From Herbaspirillum sp. SJZ106 (GTDB taxonomy: Bacteria > Pseudomonadota > Gammaproteobacteria > Burkholderiales > Burkholderiaceae_D): 64,000 nt of DNA. Of the stretch, positions 38,484 to 46,625 are shown in pieces. Position 1 is the stretch's first letter. Each line of letters opens with the position of its first letter. The notes under the pieces were generated by a model that ran no database searches, was not told the DNA's origin, and was given only the letters and a program-made list of their open reading frames with translations. The stretch lies in the NCBI RefSeq assembly GCF_006715495.1, contig NZ_VFNI01000001.1:496001-560000 (forward strand), given 5' to 3'. Made by a program: the position numbers and the translations under genes.

Positions 38484-39188
38484 ATGGACCCGACCTTACT
38501 TGCCGACCTTTCCAACATGCGCAAGATCCAGCACGCCACGCTCTCCGAGCGCGTGTACCAGGATTTGTGCGAACTGATCCAGGCCGGCCAGGTGCGGCCG
38601 GGGCAGAAGCTAACGTTGAAAGGCCTGTCCGATGCGCTGGGCACCAGCCCGATGCCGGTGCGCGAGGCGGTGCGCCAGCTGGCGGCCGAAGGGGCGCTGG
38701 AGATCTTGCCCAACCGCGCCATGCGCGTGCCGCTGATGACCAAGGACAAGTTCCGCGAGCTGCTGAAGATCCGCCTGGCGCTGGAAGGCCTGGCGGTGGA
38801 GCATGCCGCCGCCAACATCGGCAAGGATGGCTTGAAGGAAGTGGCGGCACTGCACGACAGCCTGTGCGTGGAGATGCACCGCAAGAATCCCAACGTGGAC
38901 GTGATCATCCGCCAGAACAAGGAGCTGCATTTCGCCGCCTACCAGGGCTCCGGCATGCCGACGCTGGTAGCGCTGATCGAGGGTTTGTGGTTGCAGGTGG
39001 GGCCGGTGATCAACCTCGACTTGCGCGCCGGCTCGCGCCGCTTGTCCGAGGCGCCGGCGTTGTTCCATCACGGGGTGCTGCTCAAAGGCTTGCAGGAAGG
39101 CTCGCCGGAAAAGGCGCGCGAAGGCCTTTCCGGCGATCTGTTGAGCGCCGCGCAAATGATCCTGGCGGGGGACGGCTTGCCCGATTGA
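38484..39188 (+). CDS. GntR-family (FadR/FCD) transcriptional regulator
   Basis: A 234-residue regulator. The N-terminal winged helix (about 15-85) includes LSERVYQDLCELIQAGQVRPGQKL and TSPMPVREAVRQLAAEGALE. The C-terminal all-helical FCD domain has RLALEGLAVEHAA, an E/D-H pair in NKELHFAAYQGSG and a late His in LFHHGVLL, typical metal and effector ligands. It is divergent from the Liv/BKACE operon and is its obvious controller, probably releasing DNA when an imported acid or its product binds. The ATG is preceded by no strong Shine-Dalgarno; an internal ATG at 38517 is possible. Confidence 0.9.
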   Translation: MDPTLLADLSNMRKIQHATLSERVYQDLCELIQAGQVRPGQKLTLKGLSDALGTSPMPVREAVRQLAAEGALEILPNRAMRVPLMTKDKFRELLKIRLALEGLAVEHAAANIGKDGLKEVAALHDSLCVEMHRKNPNVDVIIRQNKELHFAAYQGSGMPTLVALIEGLWLQVGPVINLDLRAGSRRLSEAPALFHHGVLLKGLQEGSPEKAREGLSGDLLSAAQMILAGDGLPD

Positions 39189-39254
39189 AGCGGGCGGGGA
39201 GCGCAACGCCGCCGATGCTTCCGGTGCTTCCTGTGAGTGATGCAAGCCCTGGCC

Positions 39255-39563
39255 TCAGGGCCGGTTGTCGAGGTCGTAGGTGGCGCGCAGCATCGCCTTG
39301 CGACGTTCCAGTTGCCGCTCGCGCCGGGCGCGTTCCTTGAGCCTGGCCGGATCGGCGCGCATGCCGTAGCCGAAGGCCAGCAGCACCGCCGACAGCGGCA
39401 ACAGCGCCACGGCCCCCGCCAGCAGATCCAGGTTGGCGCGCTGCAGGATGTCGCGCAAGGTGCCCGAAAATACGCAAGCCAGCATCGTCACCCCAATCGC
39501 AGCGCCGGTCATCGGCAGGGTATCGAGGGTCTTGTCCAGCATGCTCAGAAGTTTGCTTTTCAT
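39255..39563 (-). CDS. Small membrane protein of unknown function
   Basis: A 102-residue protein that I do not recognise. Two hydrophobic segments (about 18-33 and 43-66) suggest a membrane hairpin, followed by a charged helix rich in Arg, Glu and Lys (about 70-95). GGAG precedes the ATG. Composition and codon use match neighbouring genes, supporting a real gene. It is convergent with gntR (66-base gap) and separated from dedA by a spacer with a palindrome. No function is inferred. Confidence 0.65.
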   Translation of the reverse strand: MKSKLLSMLDKTLDTLPMTGAAIGVTMLACVFSGTLRDILQRANLDLLAGAVALLPLSAVLLAFGYGMRADPARLKERARRERQLERRKAMLRATYDLDNRP

Positions 39564-39901
39564 GGTCAGCTCCAGTGGGTCCGAAAAGAAAGAAGGTTCG
39601 CCATCACGGCCGCGCTACGCGTTACAGCGTTGCATCGTGGCCGCTTGCATCAGAACCTGTTCATGATTTCCCCGGGAGATCATGAGCAGGTTCTTAGATA
39701 TCGGAAGGTCGGCGGACAACTTGCGGGAGCAGGCCGGTAAAGAAACGTAAGATTGCGTGGGCGCTGCTTTGCAAGCCTGAAGGAGCGCTGGATGCCGCGT
39801 CGCACGCGGCGTTGGCGGGAGAAGATGCTGCGCGGCACAAGGAATGGCGGGGCGCCGGCGGGCTGTTGGTACAATGCCATTTTTCTCTTCAACCGGGCGT
39901 C
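39564..39901. other. Spacer between small membrane protein and dedA
   Basis: Contains the palindrome at 39652-39694 and a TACAAT at 39870-39875 (preceded by TTGG) that could be the -10 of dedA, although no clear -35 is visible. No gene is supported. Confidence 0.5.
39652..39694. repeat. 43-bp palindrome with AGAACCTG ends
   Basis: AGAACCTGTTCATGAT pairs with ATCATGAGCAGGTTCT at one mismatch, around a TTTCCCCGGGAG-type core. It has no T tract. Its size and clean ends suggest a single copy of a palindromic repeat family or an insertion remnant. Confidence 0.7.
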
Positions 39902-40543
39902 ATGGATATCCTTCTGTTTCTTGTCGACTTCATCATTCACATCGACCGTCACCTGTCGGAACTGGCAGTGTCCTACGGCCCCTGGCTGTTCCTGATCCTG
40001 TTCTTGATCATCTTTTGCGAAACCGGCCTGGTGGTCACACCCATCCTCCCCGGCGACTCGCTGCTGTTCGTGACCGGCGCGCTGGCCGCGACCGGCGCCT
40101 ATGACATCCACCTGATGGTGCTGACCCTGATCGTGGCCGCCATCCTCGGCGACAGCACCAACTACCAGATCGGCAAGATGGTGGGCGTGAAGGTGTTCGA
40201 TAATCCGGACTCGCGGATTTTCAAGAAGGAATACCTGGACAAGACGCATGCCTTCTTCGAGAAGCACGGCGGCAAGGCCATCATCATCGCCCGCTTCGCG
40301 CCCATCGTGCGTACCTTCGCTCCCTTTGTGGCCGGAGTGGGGGCGATGACCTATCCCAAGTTCTTCATGTACAACGTGGTGGGCGGCATCGTCTGGGTGA
40401 CCAGCTTTTCATACGCCGGCTATTTCTTCGGCAACCTGCCCATCGTCAAGCAGAACCTGAGCCTGCTGATCGTGGGGATTGTGGTGTTGTCGATCCTGCC
40501 GGGCATCATCGAATATTTCCGCCAGCGCCGCCGTCCCGGATGA
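39902..40543 (+). CDS. DedA family membrane protein
   Basis: A 213-residue DedA/SNARE-associated protein. Marks are [19 protein letters not shown], the amphipathic [13 protein letters not shown] region, and the basic motif [24 protein letters not shown]. The family works as lipid scramblases or flippases (for example recycling undecaprenyl phosphate) and depends on the membrane potential. ATG 39902 begins the first hydrophobic segment; an in-frame ATG at 39812 would add a non-membrane extension. A terminator hairpin inside a repeat element follows. Confidence 0.9.
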   Translation: MDILLFLVDFIIHIDRHLSELAVSYGPWLFLILFLIIFCETGLVVTPILPGDSLLFVTGALAATGAYDIHLMVLTLIVAAILGDSTNYQIGKMVGVKVFDNPDSRIFKKEYLDKTHAFFEKHGGKAIIIARFAPIVRTFAPFVAGVGAMTYPKFFMYNVVGGIVWVTSFSYAGYFFGNLPIVKQNLSLLIVGIVVLSILPGIIEYFRQRRRPG

Positions 40544-40558
40544 GGTAGCCGCAGCGAT

Positions 40559-40807
40559 AAAAAAACACCGCATGATGCGGTAATGCCGTTCAGTGCTTCA
40601 CTGAACGGCATTTTTGTTGTGAGTCCAGGCTCCGTTCGCCCTGAGTAGCTGCGCAGCAGCGTATCGAAGGGCAGGCAAGACCGCTAACGCTGATGCGCTG
40701 GCTTCGATACGGCCCTGGCGGGCCTACTCAGCTCGAACGGACTCTGATGATTGAGCGAGAGTCAGCTTTAACTGAACGGCATTACCGCGCGATGCGGTGG
40801 TTTTTTT
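40559..40807. repeat. Inverted-repeat element, copy A (MITE-like, terminator-flanked)
   Basis: The core is 40577-40788. Its ends GCGGTAATGCCGTTCAGT and ACTGAACGGCATTACCGC are perfect inverted repeats, and outside them lie CCGCAT..ATGCGG-type hairpins with seven A or T facing outward at both sides. The interior holds a second inverted pair, CCGTTCGCCCTGAGTAG and CTACTCAGCTCGAACGG, and CGTATCGAAGGG / GGCTTCGATACGG. A collinear copy lies inverted at 61455-61669. No ORF is present. Confidence 0.85.
40582..40615 (+). terminator. Terminator of dedA (left part of repeat copy A)
   Basis: Stem AATGCCGTTCAGTG / CACTGAACGGCATT with a CTT loop, followed by TTT. It lies 38 bases after the dedA stop and forms the left end of the repeat element. 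Confidence 0.85.
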
Positions 40808-40835
40808 GGGCAGGTGCTGATCAGTCCAATTCAAT

Positions 40836-41954
40836 TCAATCCAGTTCGATGCCGTAGTCCACATCCGGGCGCAGCGGCGTCTTGCTCGATGCCGCCCGTA
40901 CGTATTGCGGCGGCCATGCCACGTTCTCGCGCAACTGGTCGGCCGCATGCAGCGGCCAATACGGGTCGCGCAGCAGTTCGCGCGCCAGCAGCACCAGGTC
41001 GGCCTGGCCGGTGCGCAGCACATGCTCGGCCTGGGTGGCGTCGGTGATCATGCCCACGGTGCCGGTGGCAATCCTGGCTTCGGCCTTCACGCGCGCGGCA
41101 AATTCGGTCTGGTAGCCGGGGCCGACCGGGATGGCGGCGCTGGGCAGGTTGCCGCCGCTGGAGACGTCGATCAGGTCCACGCCCAGTTCGCGCAAGCGGG
41201 CCGACAGCGCCACCGTCTCGTCCGGCGTCCAGCCGCCTTCGGTCCAGTCGGTGGCCGACAGGCGGACCAACAGCGGCAGCTCTTCAGGCCATGCCGCGCG
41301 CACCGCGGCGGTCACTTCCAGCAGGAAGCGGATGCGGTTCTCGAACGAGCCGCCGTACTGGTCGGTGCGTTGATTGCTGAAAGGGGAGAGGAATTCATGG
41401 CCGAGGTAGCCGTGCGCGCCATGCAGCTCGACCACCTTGAAGCCGGCCTTGTGCGCCCGTGTGGCGGCATCGGCAAAGGCCTGCACCAGGCCCTTGATCT
41501 CGTCGACGGTCAGCGCATGCGGTTCGGTGTAGGCGGTGTCGAAAGCGACCGCCGATGGCCCCACCGGCAGCCAGCCGCCTTCGGCGACCGGCACGCTGCC
41601 GGGCGCGCCGTCCCAGGGGCGCAGGGCGCTGGCTTTGCGGCCGGCGTGCGCCAGTTGCACGCCCGGTACCGAACCTTGCAGCTCGATGAAGCGGGTGATG
41701 CGTTGCAGGGGGGCGATATGTTCATCCTTCCAGATGCCCAGGTCGGCGGCGGTGATGCGGCCTTCGGCCACCACCGCGGTGGCTTCCATGATCACGGTGC
41801 CGGCGCCGCCGACGGCGCGGCTGCCCAGGTGTACCAGGTGCCAGTCGTTGGCGAAGCCGTCCTGTGCCGAATACTGGCACATCGGCGAGACCGCGATGCG
41901 GTTGGGCAGGGTGACGCCGCGCAGGGTCAGCGGCGAAAACAGTTTGCTGCTCAT
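40836..41954 (-). CDS. NADH:flavin oxidoreductase / old yellow enzyme (XenA/YqjM type)
   Basis: A 372-residue FMN-dependent ene-reductase. The head LFSPLTLRGVTLPNRIAVSPMCQYSA has a Cys (C26) at the position that tunes FMN redox in the YqjM/XenA subclass. HAGRKAS supplies the substrate-binding His, and HGAHGYLGHEFLSPFSNQRTDQYGGS is the family's barrel signature. It reduces activated C=C bonds of enones, nitroesters or quinones with NAD(P)H. It stands alone, convergent with dedA across the repeat element. The physiological substrate is unknown. Confidence 0.92.
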   Translation of the reverse strand: MSSKLFSPLTLRGVTLPNRIAVSPMCQYSAQDGFANDWHLVHLGSRAVGGAGTVIMEATAVVAEGRITAADLGIWKDEHIAPLQRITRFIELQGSVPGVQLAHAGRKASALRPWDGAPGSVPVAEGGWLPVGPSAVAFDTAYTEPHALTVDEIKGLVQAFADAATRAHKAGFKVVELHGAHGYLGHEFLSPFSNQRTDQYGGSFENRIRFLLEVTAAVRAAWPEELPLLVRLSATDWTEGGWTPDETVALSARLRELGVDLIDVSSGGNLPSAAIPVGPGYQTEFAARVKAEARIATGTVGMITDATQAEHVLRTGQADLVLLARELLRDPYWPLHAADQLRENVAWPPQYVRAASSKTPLRPDVDYGIELD

Positions 41955-42080
41955 CGGATTGCTCCTGTTGTTGGCTGGTTTTTTATGGGATGTCGGGTTG
42001 GAGCTGGCAGTCTATTGGATTTTCAGGAAACGCGCCGATGGATGCTTTTCAGCCGTCCCCGGCACATCCGGAGTCCGATG

Positions 42081-43901
42081 TCATTGCACATTGAACTGCA
42101 ATGCCGCCAGGCTGGCATACAGTCCCTCGCGCGCGATCAGTTCGGCGTGGGTGCCGGTCTCCACGATATGCCCATGCTCCAGCACGATGATGCGGTCGGC
42201 GCTTTGCACCGTCGCCAGGCGGTGCGCGATGACCAGCGTGGTGCGGCCGACCATGGCTGCTTCCAGCGCCACCTGCACCAGCCGTTCGGATTCGGCGTCG
42301 AGCGCGCTGGTGGCTTCATCGAGCAACAGCAGCGGCGGGTTCTTCAGCAGTGCGCGGGCGATCGCGATGCGCTGGCGCTGGCCGCCGGACAGGCGCACGC
42401 CGCGTTCGCCGAGGAAGCTTTGGTAACCGTCCGGCAGGCGTTCGATGAATTCATGCGCAGTCGCCATCTGGGCCGCGGCGATCACTTCGGCATCGCTGGC
42501 GCCGGGGCGGCCGAAGCGGATGTTTTCCATGGCGTTGGCGGAGAAGATCACGGTGTCTTGCGGCACGATGCCGATGGCGCCGCGCAGGTCCTGCAGCGTC
42601 AGCTGGCGGATGTCGACGCCATCCAGCCTGATCGTGCCTTGTTGCGGATCGTAGAAGCGCAGCAGCAGCTGGAACAGCGTGGTCTTGCCGGCGCCGGAGG
42701 GGCCGACCACCGCGACCGTTTCGCCCGGGGCGACCTGCAGCGACAGTTGCGAGAGCGAACGGCTGCCCGGACGGGACGGGTAATGGAAATCGAGGTGCGA
42801 GATTTCCAGCGCAGCGCCGTTGGCGGTGCGCGACGGCAACCGTTCCGGCAGCAGCACCGATTGCACCGGCGACTGCGCCGCCAGCAGGTCGAGCAGGCGC
42901 TCGGTGGCGCCGGCGGCGCGCTGGGTGTCGCCCATGACTTCCGACAGCGCCCCCAGCGAGCCGGCCACCAGCGAGGCATACAGGATGAACTGGCCGAGTT
43001 CGCCGCCGCTCATGCTGCCTTGCATGACCGAGTGCGCGCCCAGCCACAGCACGAACACGATGGCGCCGAACACCAGCAGGATGGCCACCACGGTCAGCAG
43101 CGAGCGGGCGCGGATGCGTTCCATGGCGGTGTCGAAAGCGCGTTCGACCGAGTGGCCGAAGCGCTTGGCTTCGATCTCTTCGTGGGTGAAGGCCTGTACC
43201 GTCGGCATGGCGTTGAGGATCTCGCCGGCCATGGCCGAGGCGTCGGCCACGCGGTCCTGCGAGGCACGCGAGAGCTTGCGCACGCGGCGGCCGTAGAACA
43301 CGATGGGCAGCACCACCGCGCCCAGCATGACGATGATGATGGAAGTCAGCCTGGCGCTGGTGATGAACAGCATCGCCATCCCGCCCAGGAACAGCAGCGC
43401 GTTGCGCAGCGCCATCGAGATGCTGGTGCCGACCAGCGTCTGGATCAGCGTGGTGTCGGTAGTCAGGCGCGAGAGCACTTCGCCGGTCTTGGTGGTTTCG
43501 AAGAACTCCGGGCTTTGCAGCACCACATGGGCATAGACTTCGCGGCGCAGGTCGGCCGTCACGCGCTCGCCCAGCCACGACACCATGTAAAAGCGCAGCG
43601 CCGTGGCCACGCCCAGCACACAGGCCACGCCGAACAATGCCAGGAAATACAGGTTGATGTGGGAAGCGCTCTTGTCGCCGGCGGCGCCAAAGCCGAGGTC
43701 GATCATCTGCTTGAACGCATACGGCACCGCCAGCGTGGCGCCGGCGGCCACCAGCAGCGCCAGGCCGGCCAGCAGGAACTGCTTCTTGTAGGGCGCGAGG
43801 AAAGGCGCCAGGCCGCGCAGCGCTGCCAGGGTACTTTTTCTTGCGGTGGGGGAAAGGTCGGCGGTGTCGCTGGCGGCGGATGAGCTTGGCGTTGTTGGCA
43901 T
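42081..43901 (-). CDS. ABC exporter half-transporter (MsbA/ABCB type)
   Basis: A 606-residue fusion of a six-helix exporter membrane domain (about 30-330) and an ATPase domain. ATPase motifs are Walker A GPSGAGKTT, Q-loop VPQDTVIF, signature RLSGGQRQR, Walker B LLLLDEATSALD and switch His in VIAHRLATV. It should work as a homodimer exporting a lipid or hydrophobic drug. The start is uncertain: ATG 43901 is used because the following 25 residues are already low-complexity; ATG 43940 is an alternative, and neither has a good Shine-Dalgarno. It is not next to lpxK, so it is probably not the essential MsbA. Confidence 0.9.
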   Translation of the reverse strand: MPTTPSSSAASDTADLSPTARKSTLAALRGLAPFLAPYKKQFLLAGLALLVAAGATLAVPYAFKQMIDLGFGAAGDKSASHINLYFLALFGVACVLGVATALRFYMVSWLGERVTADLRREVYAHVVLQSPEFFETTKTGEVLSRLTTDTTLIQTLVGTSISMALRNALLFLGGMAMLFITSARLTSIIIVMLGAVVLPIVFYGRRVRKLSRASQDRVADASAMAGEILNAMPTVQAFTHEEIEAKRFGHSVERAFDTAMERIRARSLLTVVAILLVFGAIVFVLWLGAHSVMQGSMSGGELGQFILYASLVAGSLGALSEVMGDTQRAAGATERLLDLLAAQSPVQSVLLPERLPSRTANGAALEISHLDFHYPSRPGSRSLSQLSLQVAPGETVAVVGPSGAGKTTLFQLLLRFYDPQQGTIRLDGVDIRQLTLQDLRGAIGIVPQDTVIFSANAMENIRFGRPGASDAEVIAAAQMATAHEFIERLPDGYQSFLGERGVRLSGGQRQRIAIARALLKNPPLLLLDEATSALDAESERLVQVALEAAMVGRTTLVIAHRLATVQSADRIIVLEHGHIVETGTHAELIAREGLYASLAALQFNVQ

Positions 43902-44159
43902 GTTCTGGATGTATGTTGTTGGTGCGGCAAGGCCGCGCATGGCAGTCAACGAAAACTTGCCGGTTCGCTCACTTTAGCTTGCCGGGGTGAAAAACGTCGA
44001 TGCGGGTTGAACCACTGCGGTGCGGCCAAGTCGATAGCTTCATAAGTATATTCGGCCGATATGCCAGCCATGATTTGTCAGCTATTTAAGCCGCATTGCC
44101 TGCTTGGCATGTTCGAATGCGGCTCGCCAGTGTAGCGCAGGGTCTGCTACAGTGCCTGC

Positions 44160-45209
44160 ATGGCTTCGGATCCGGATCGTCGCACAGCCTCTTATCCACG
44201 CAGCATCCACGGCAGGGAGACCAGTTTGGCCCAACTCGCTCGATTGATCCGGCAACCCCGGCAGCAGGCCCCGGAAGACCGGGCGATCCGCGCCGAACTG
44301 GAAGCCGGCCTGATGGCGCAAGATGCCGCCATTTCCCCGAAGTATCTTTACGATCCGCTGGGCAGCAAGCTGTTCGAAGCCATCTGCGAGCTGCCGGAAT
44401 ACTATCCCACCCGCACCGAGGCGGCCATCTTCGCGCAGCATGCGGATGACATCGCCGCCGCCATCGGTACCGGCGTCACGCTGATCGACCTGGGGGCGGG
44501 CAATTGCGCCAAGGCGGCCCGGCTGTTTCCCGTCTTGAAGCCGCGCCAGTATGTGCCGGTCGACATTTCCGCCGAATTCCTGCGCGCAGCGGTGGCCGGG
44601 CTGCGGCAGCAATTCCCCGACATTCCCATGCATGAGGTGGCGCTGGATTTCTCCGCCGGCCTGGAGCTGCCGGCGAGCGTGGGCCGCGACCGCCGGCTGT
44701 TTTTCTATCCGGGCTCATCGCTGGGCAACTTCGATGCGCAACAGGCGCTGGCGTTTCTGCGCCGCATGCGCCATGCGCTGCAGACCGGCGAGGCCGGCGG
44801 CGTGTTGCTGGGGCTGGATCTGGTCAAGGAGGCCGATGTGCTCGACGCCGCCTACGACGATGAGCTGGGAGTGACGGCCGCGTTCAACCTCAATCTGCTC
44901 AACCATGTGAACCGGCTCTTGGGCACCGACTTCAACGCGCGCGACTGGCAGCACGTGGGCTTCTACAACGCCGCGCGGCAGCGGGTCGAAATGCACCTTG
45001 AGGCGCGCCGCGACCTGATCGTGTGCTGGGATGGCGGGAGCCGCGCCTTCGGCCAGGGGGAGCGCATCCATACCGAAAACAGCTACAAGTTCAGGCAGCA
45101 GGATATTTGCGACCTGCTGGAGCAGGCCGGCTTCGGCGAAGTCCGGATGTGGTGCGACCCGCGGCGCTGGTTCGCGGTATGCCATGCGCAGGTGCGCGCC
45201 AATGTTTGA
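44160..45209 (+). CDS. egtD: L-histidine N-alpha-methyltransferase EgtD
   Basis: A 349-residue SAM-dependent methyltransferase of the DUF2260/EgtD group. Marks are LYDPLGSKLFEAICELPEYYPTRTE, the SAM loop LIDLGAGNCAKA, YVPVDISAEFL and FFYPGSSLGNFD. EgtD trimethylates histidine to hercynine, the first step to ergothioneine. A TTG at 44226 has AGGGAG six bases ahead and would give 327 residues, closer to the 321 of mycobacterial EgtD, so the annotated ATG may be too far upstream. egtB begins 11 bases after the stop. Together they carry out the core ergothioneine steps. Confidence 0.9.
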   Translation: MASDPDRRTASYPRSIHGRETSLAQLARLIRQPRQQAPEDRAIRAELEAGLMAQDAAISPKYLYDPLGSKLFEAICELPEYYPTRTEAAIFAQHADDIAAAIGTGVTLIDLGAGNCAKAARLFPVLKPRQYVPVDISAEFLRAAVAGLRQQFPDIPMHEVALDFSAGLELPASVGRDRRLFFYPGSSLGNFDAQQALAFLRRMRHALQTGEAGGVLLGLDLVKEADVLDAAYDDELGVTAAFNLNLLNHVNRLLGTDFNARDWQHVGFYNAARQRVEMHLEARRDLIVCWDGGSRAFGQGERIHTENSYKFRQQDICDLLEQAGFGEVRMWCDPRRWFAVCHAQVRANV

Positions 45210-45220
45210 GGGGGATCATC

Positions 45221-46519
45221 ATGCGCCATGAAACCGGAGTTGCCGATGCGGCCATGGAGGCCGCCATCGATGCAGTAATCGACGCCGCTATCCAGGAAGT
45301 GAACCACCGCGCGCACGGCCGCATGAGCGACCGTTTCCGCCGCGTGCGCCGGCAATCGCGGGCGATCGCCGAACCGTTGTCGGCCGAGGACTGTTGCGTG
45401 CAGTCGATGCCGGATGCCAGCCCGGTCAAGTGGCACCTGGCGCATGCCACCTGGTTTTTCGAAACCTTCATCCTGGAGCGGTTCGAGCCGGGTTTCCGCG
45501 CTTTCCATCCGCAGTTCCGCGTGCTGTACAACTCCTATTACGAAGGCGTCGGCGACAGGTTCCCGCGTGCGCAACGCGGCCTGTTGACGCGCCCCGCGCT
45601 AGATGAGGTGCTGGCCTATCGGGCCGATGTCGACCATCGCATGCTGCTGCTGATCGATGCGCTGGAGGCGGGCGAGCACGCGCCTCCGGAGGGGTTCATG
45701 GAACTGCTGGAACTCGGTTTGCAGCATGAGCAGCAGCATCAGGAGCTGATGCTGACCGACATCAAGCATCTGCTCTCCCTCAATCCCTTGCAGCCGGCGT
45801 ATCAGGAAATGCCGGAGTCCTTGCGCATTGCCGAACCGGCCCGGTTGCCGCTGGACTGGCATCACATCGAGGCCGGAGTGGTGGAGATCGGTCATGACGG
45901 GCCGGGCTTCTGTTTCGACAATGAAAAGCCGCGCCATCGGCAATTCGTCGAGGCCTACCAGTGCGCCTCGCGGCTGGTGAACAATGCCGAGTACTGTGCC
46001 TTCGTCGAAGCGGGCGGTTACCGGGATGCGTCGCTGTGGCTGTCCGAAGGCTGGGAGTGGAAGCGGCAGCTCAAGCTGGAATATCCGATCTATTGGCAGC
46101 GCGACGCAGCCGGCGGCTGGCGCGAATTCACCGAGTATGGCCTGCAGCCGCTGGAACCGCATCGCGCCGCCGTGCACCTGTCTTATTACGAGGCCGATGC
46201 CTACGCGCGCTGGGCCGGCGCGCGGCTGTTGACGGAAGCCGAATGGGAGCACGCCGCCGACCTCCTGCAGGGTTGCGGCCGCGAATTCTTCGGCGTGGCC
46301 TGGCAATGGACCAGCAGCAGCTACGCGCCGTATGCCGGCTATGTGCCGCCGGCAGGCGCGGTGGGCGAGTACAACGGCAAGTTCATGGTGAACCAGTACG
46401 TCTTGCGGGGGTCTTCCAGCGCCACGCCGTTGAATCATGCGCGCCTGACTTACCGCAACTTCTTCCCGGCCTGTGCGCGCTGGCAGGCCAGCGGTATCCG
46501 CCTGGCGCGCGCAGGCTGA
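45221..46519 (+). CDS. egtB: Ergothioneine sulfoxide synthase EgtB
   Basis: A 432-residue non-haem iron enzyme. The N-terminal DinB-like domain has KWHLAHATWFFE (first iron His region, H72/H75) and LQHEQQHQELMLTDIKH with H169 and H173 as the other ligands. The C-terminal formylglycine-generating-enzyme-like domain includes DNEKPRHRQFVE, WEWKRQL and RLTYRNFFPACARWQ. It joins hercynine to a cysteine-type thiol with oxygen, giving the sulfoxide intermediate. GAGGGGG lies before ATG 45221. No EgtA, EgtC or EgtE is in the window, so either cysteine is used directly or other genes lie elsewhere. A terminator follows. Confidence 0.9.
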   Translation: MRHETGVADAAMEAAIDAVIDAAIQEVNHRAHGRMSDRFRRVRRQSRAIAEPLSAEDCCVQSMPDASPVKWHLAHATWFFETFILERFEPGFRAFHPQFRVLYNSYYEGVGDRFPRAQRGLLTRPALDEVLAYRADVDHRMLLLIDALEAGEHAPPEGFMELLELGLQHEQQHQELMLTDIKHLLSLNPLQPAYQEMPESLRIAEPARLPLDWHHIEAGVVEIGHDGPGFCFDNEKPRHRQFVEAYQCASRLVNNAEYCAFVEAGGYRDASLWLSEGWEWKRQLKLEYPIYWQRDAAGGWREFTEYGLQPLEPHRAAVHLSYYEADAYARWAGARLLTEAEWEHAADLLQGCGREFFGVAWQWTSSSYAPYAGYVPPAGAVGEYNGKFMVNQYVLRGSSSATPLNHARLTYRNFFPACARWQASGIRLARAG

Positions 46520-46555
46520 AAAAAGCGGCGGAAAAAACGGGCGGGCCAGAAATGC

Positions 46556-46586
46556 AAAAACGCCGGCGGATAGGCCGGCGTTCTTA
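46556..46586. terminator. Terminator between egtB and leuA (convergent)
   Basis: AAAAACGCCGGC-GGATA-GGCCGGCGTTCTT: a strong G/C stem with A on the left and T on the right side, able to serve both convergent genes. Confidence 0.8.
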
Positions 46587-46625
46587 TTGGGGAGCAGCGC
46601 CGGGATCGCCGGCGGTTTTCCTTGG

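Noticed and set aside
39753..39995. 80-codon frame overlapping the dedA start
   Set aside because: Out of frame with dedA, Arg/Cys/Trp-rich translation, no homology recognised.
40905..43883. Open frame of 992 codons antisense to the ene-reductase and ABC exporter genes
   Set aside because: It spans two well-supported genes and the spacer on the other strand and has no recognisable domain; a high-GC artefact.
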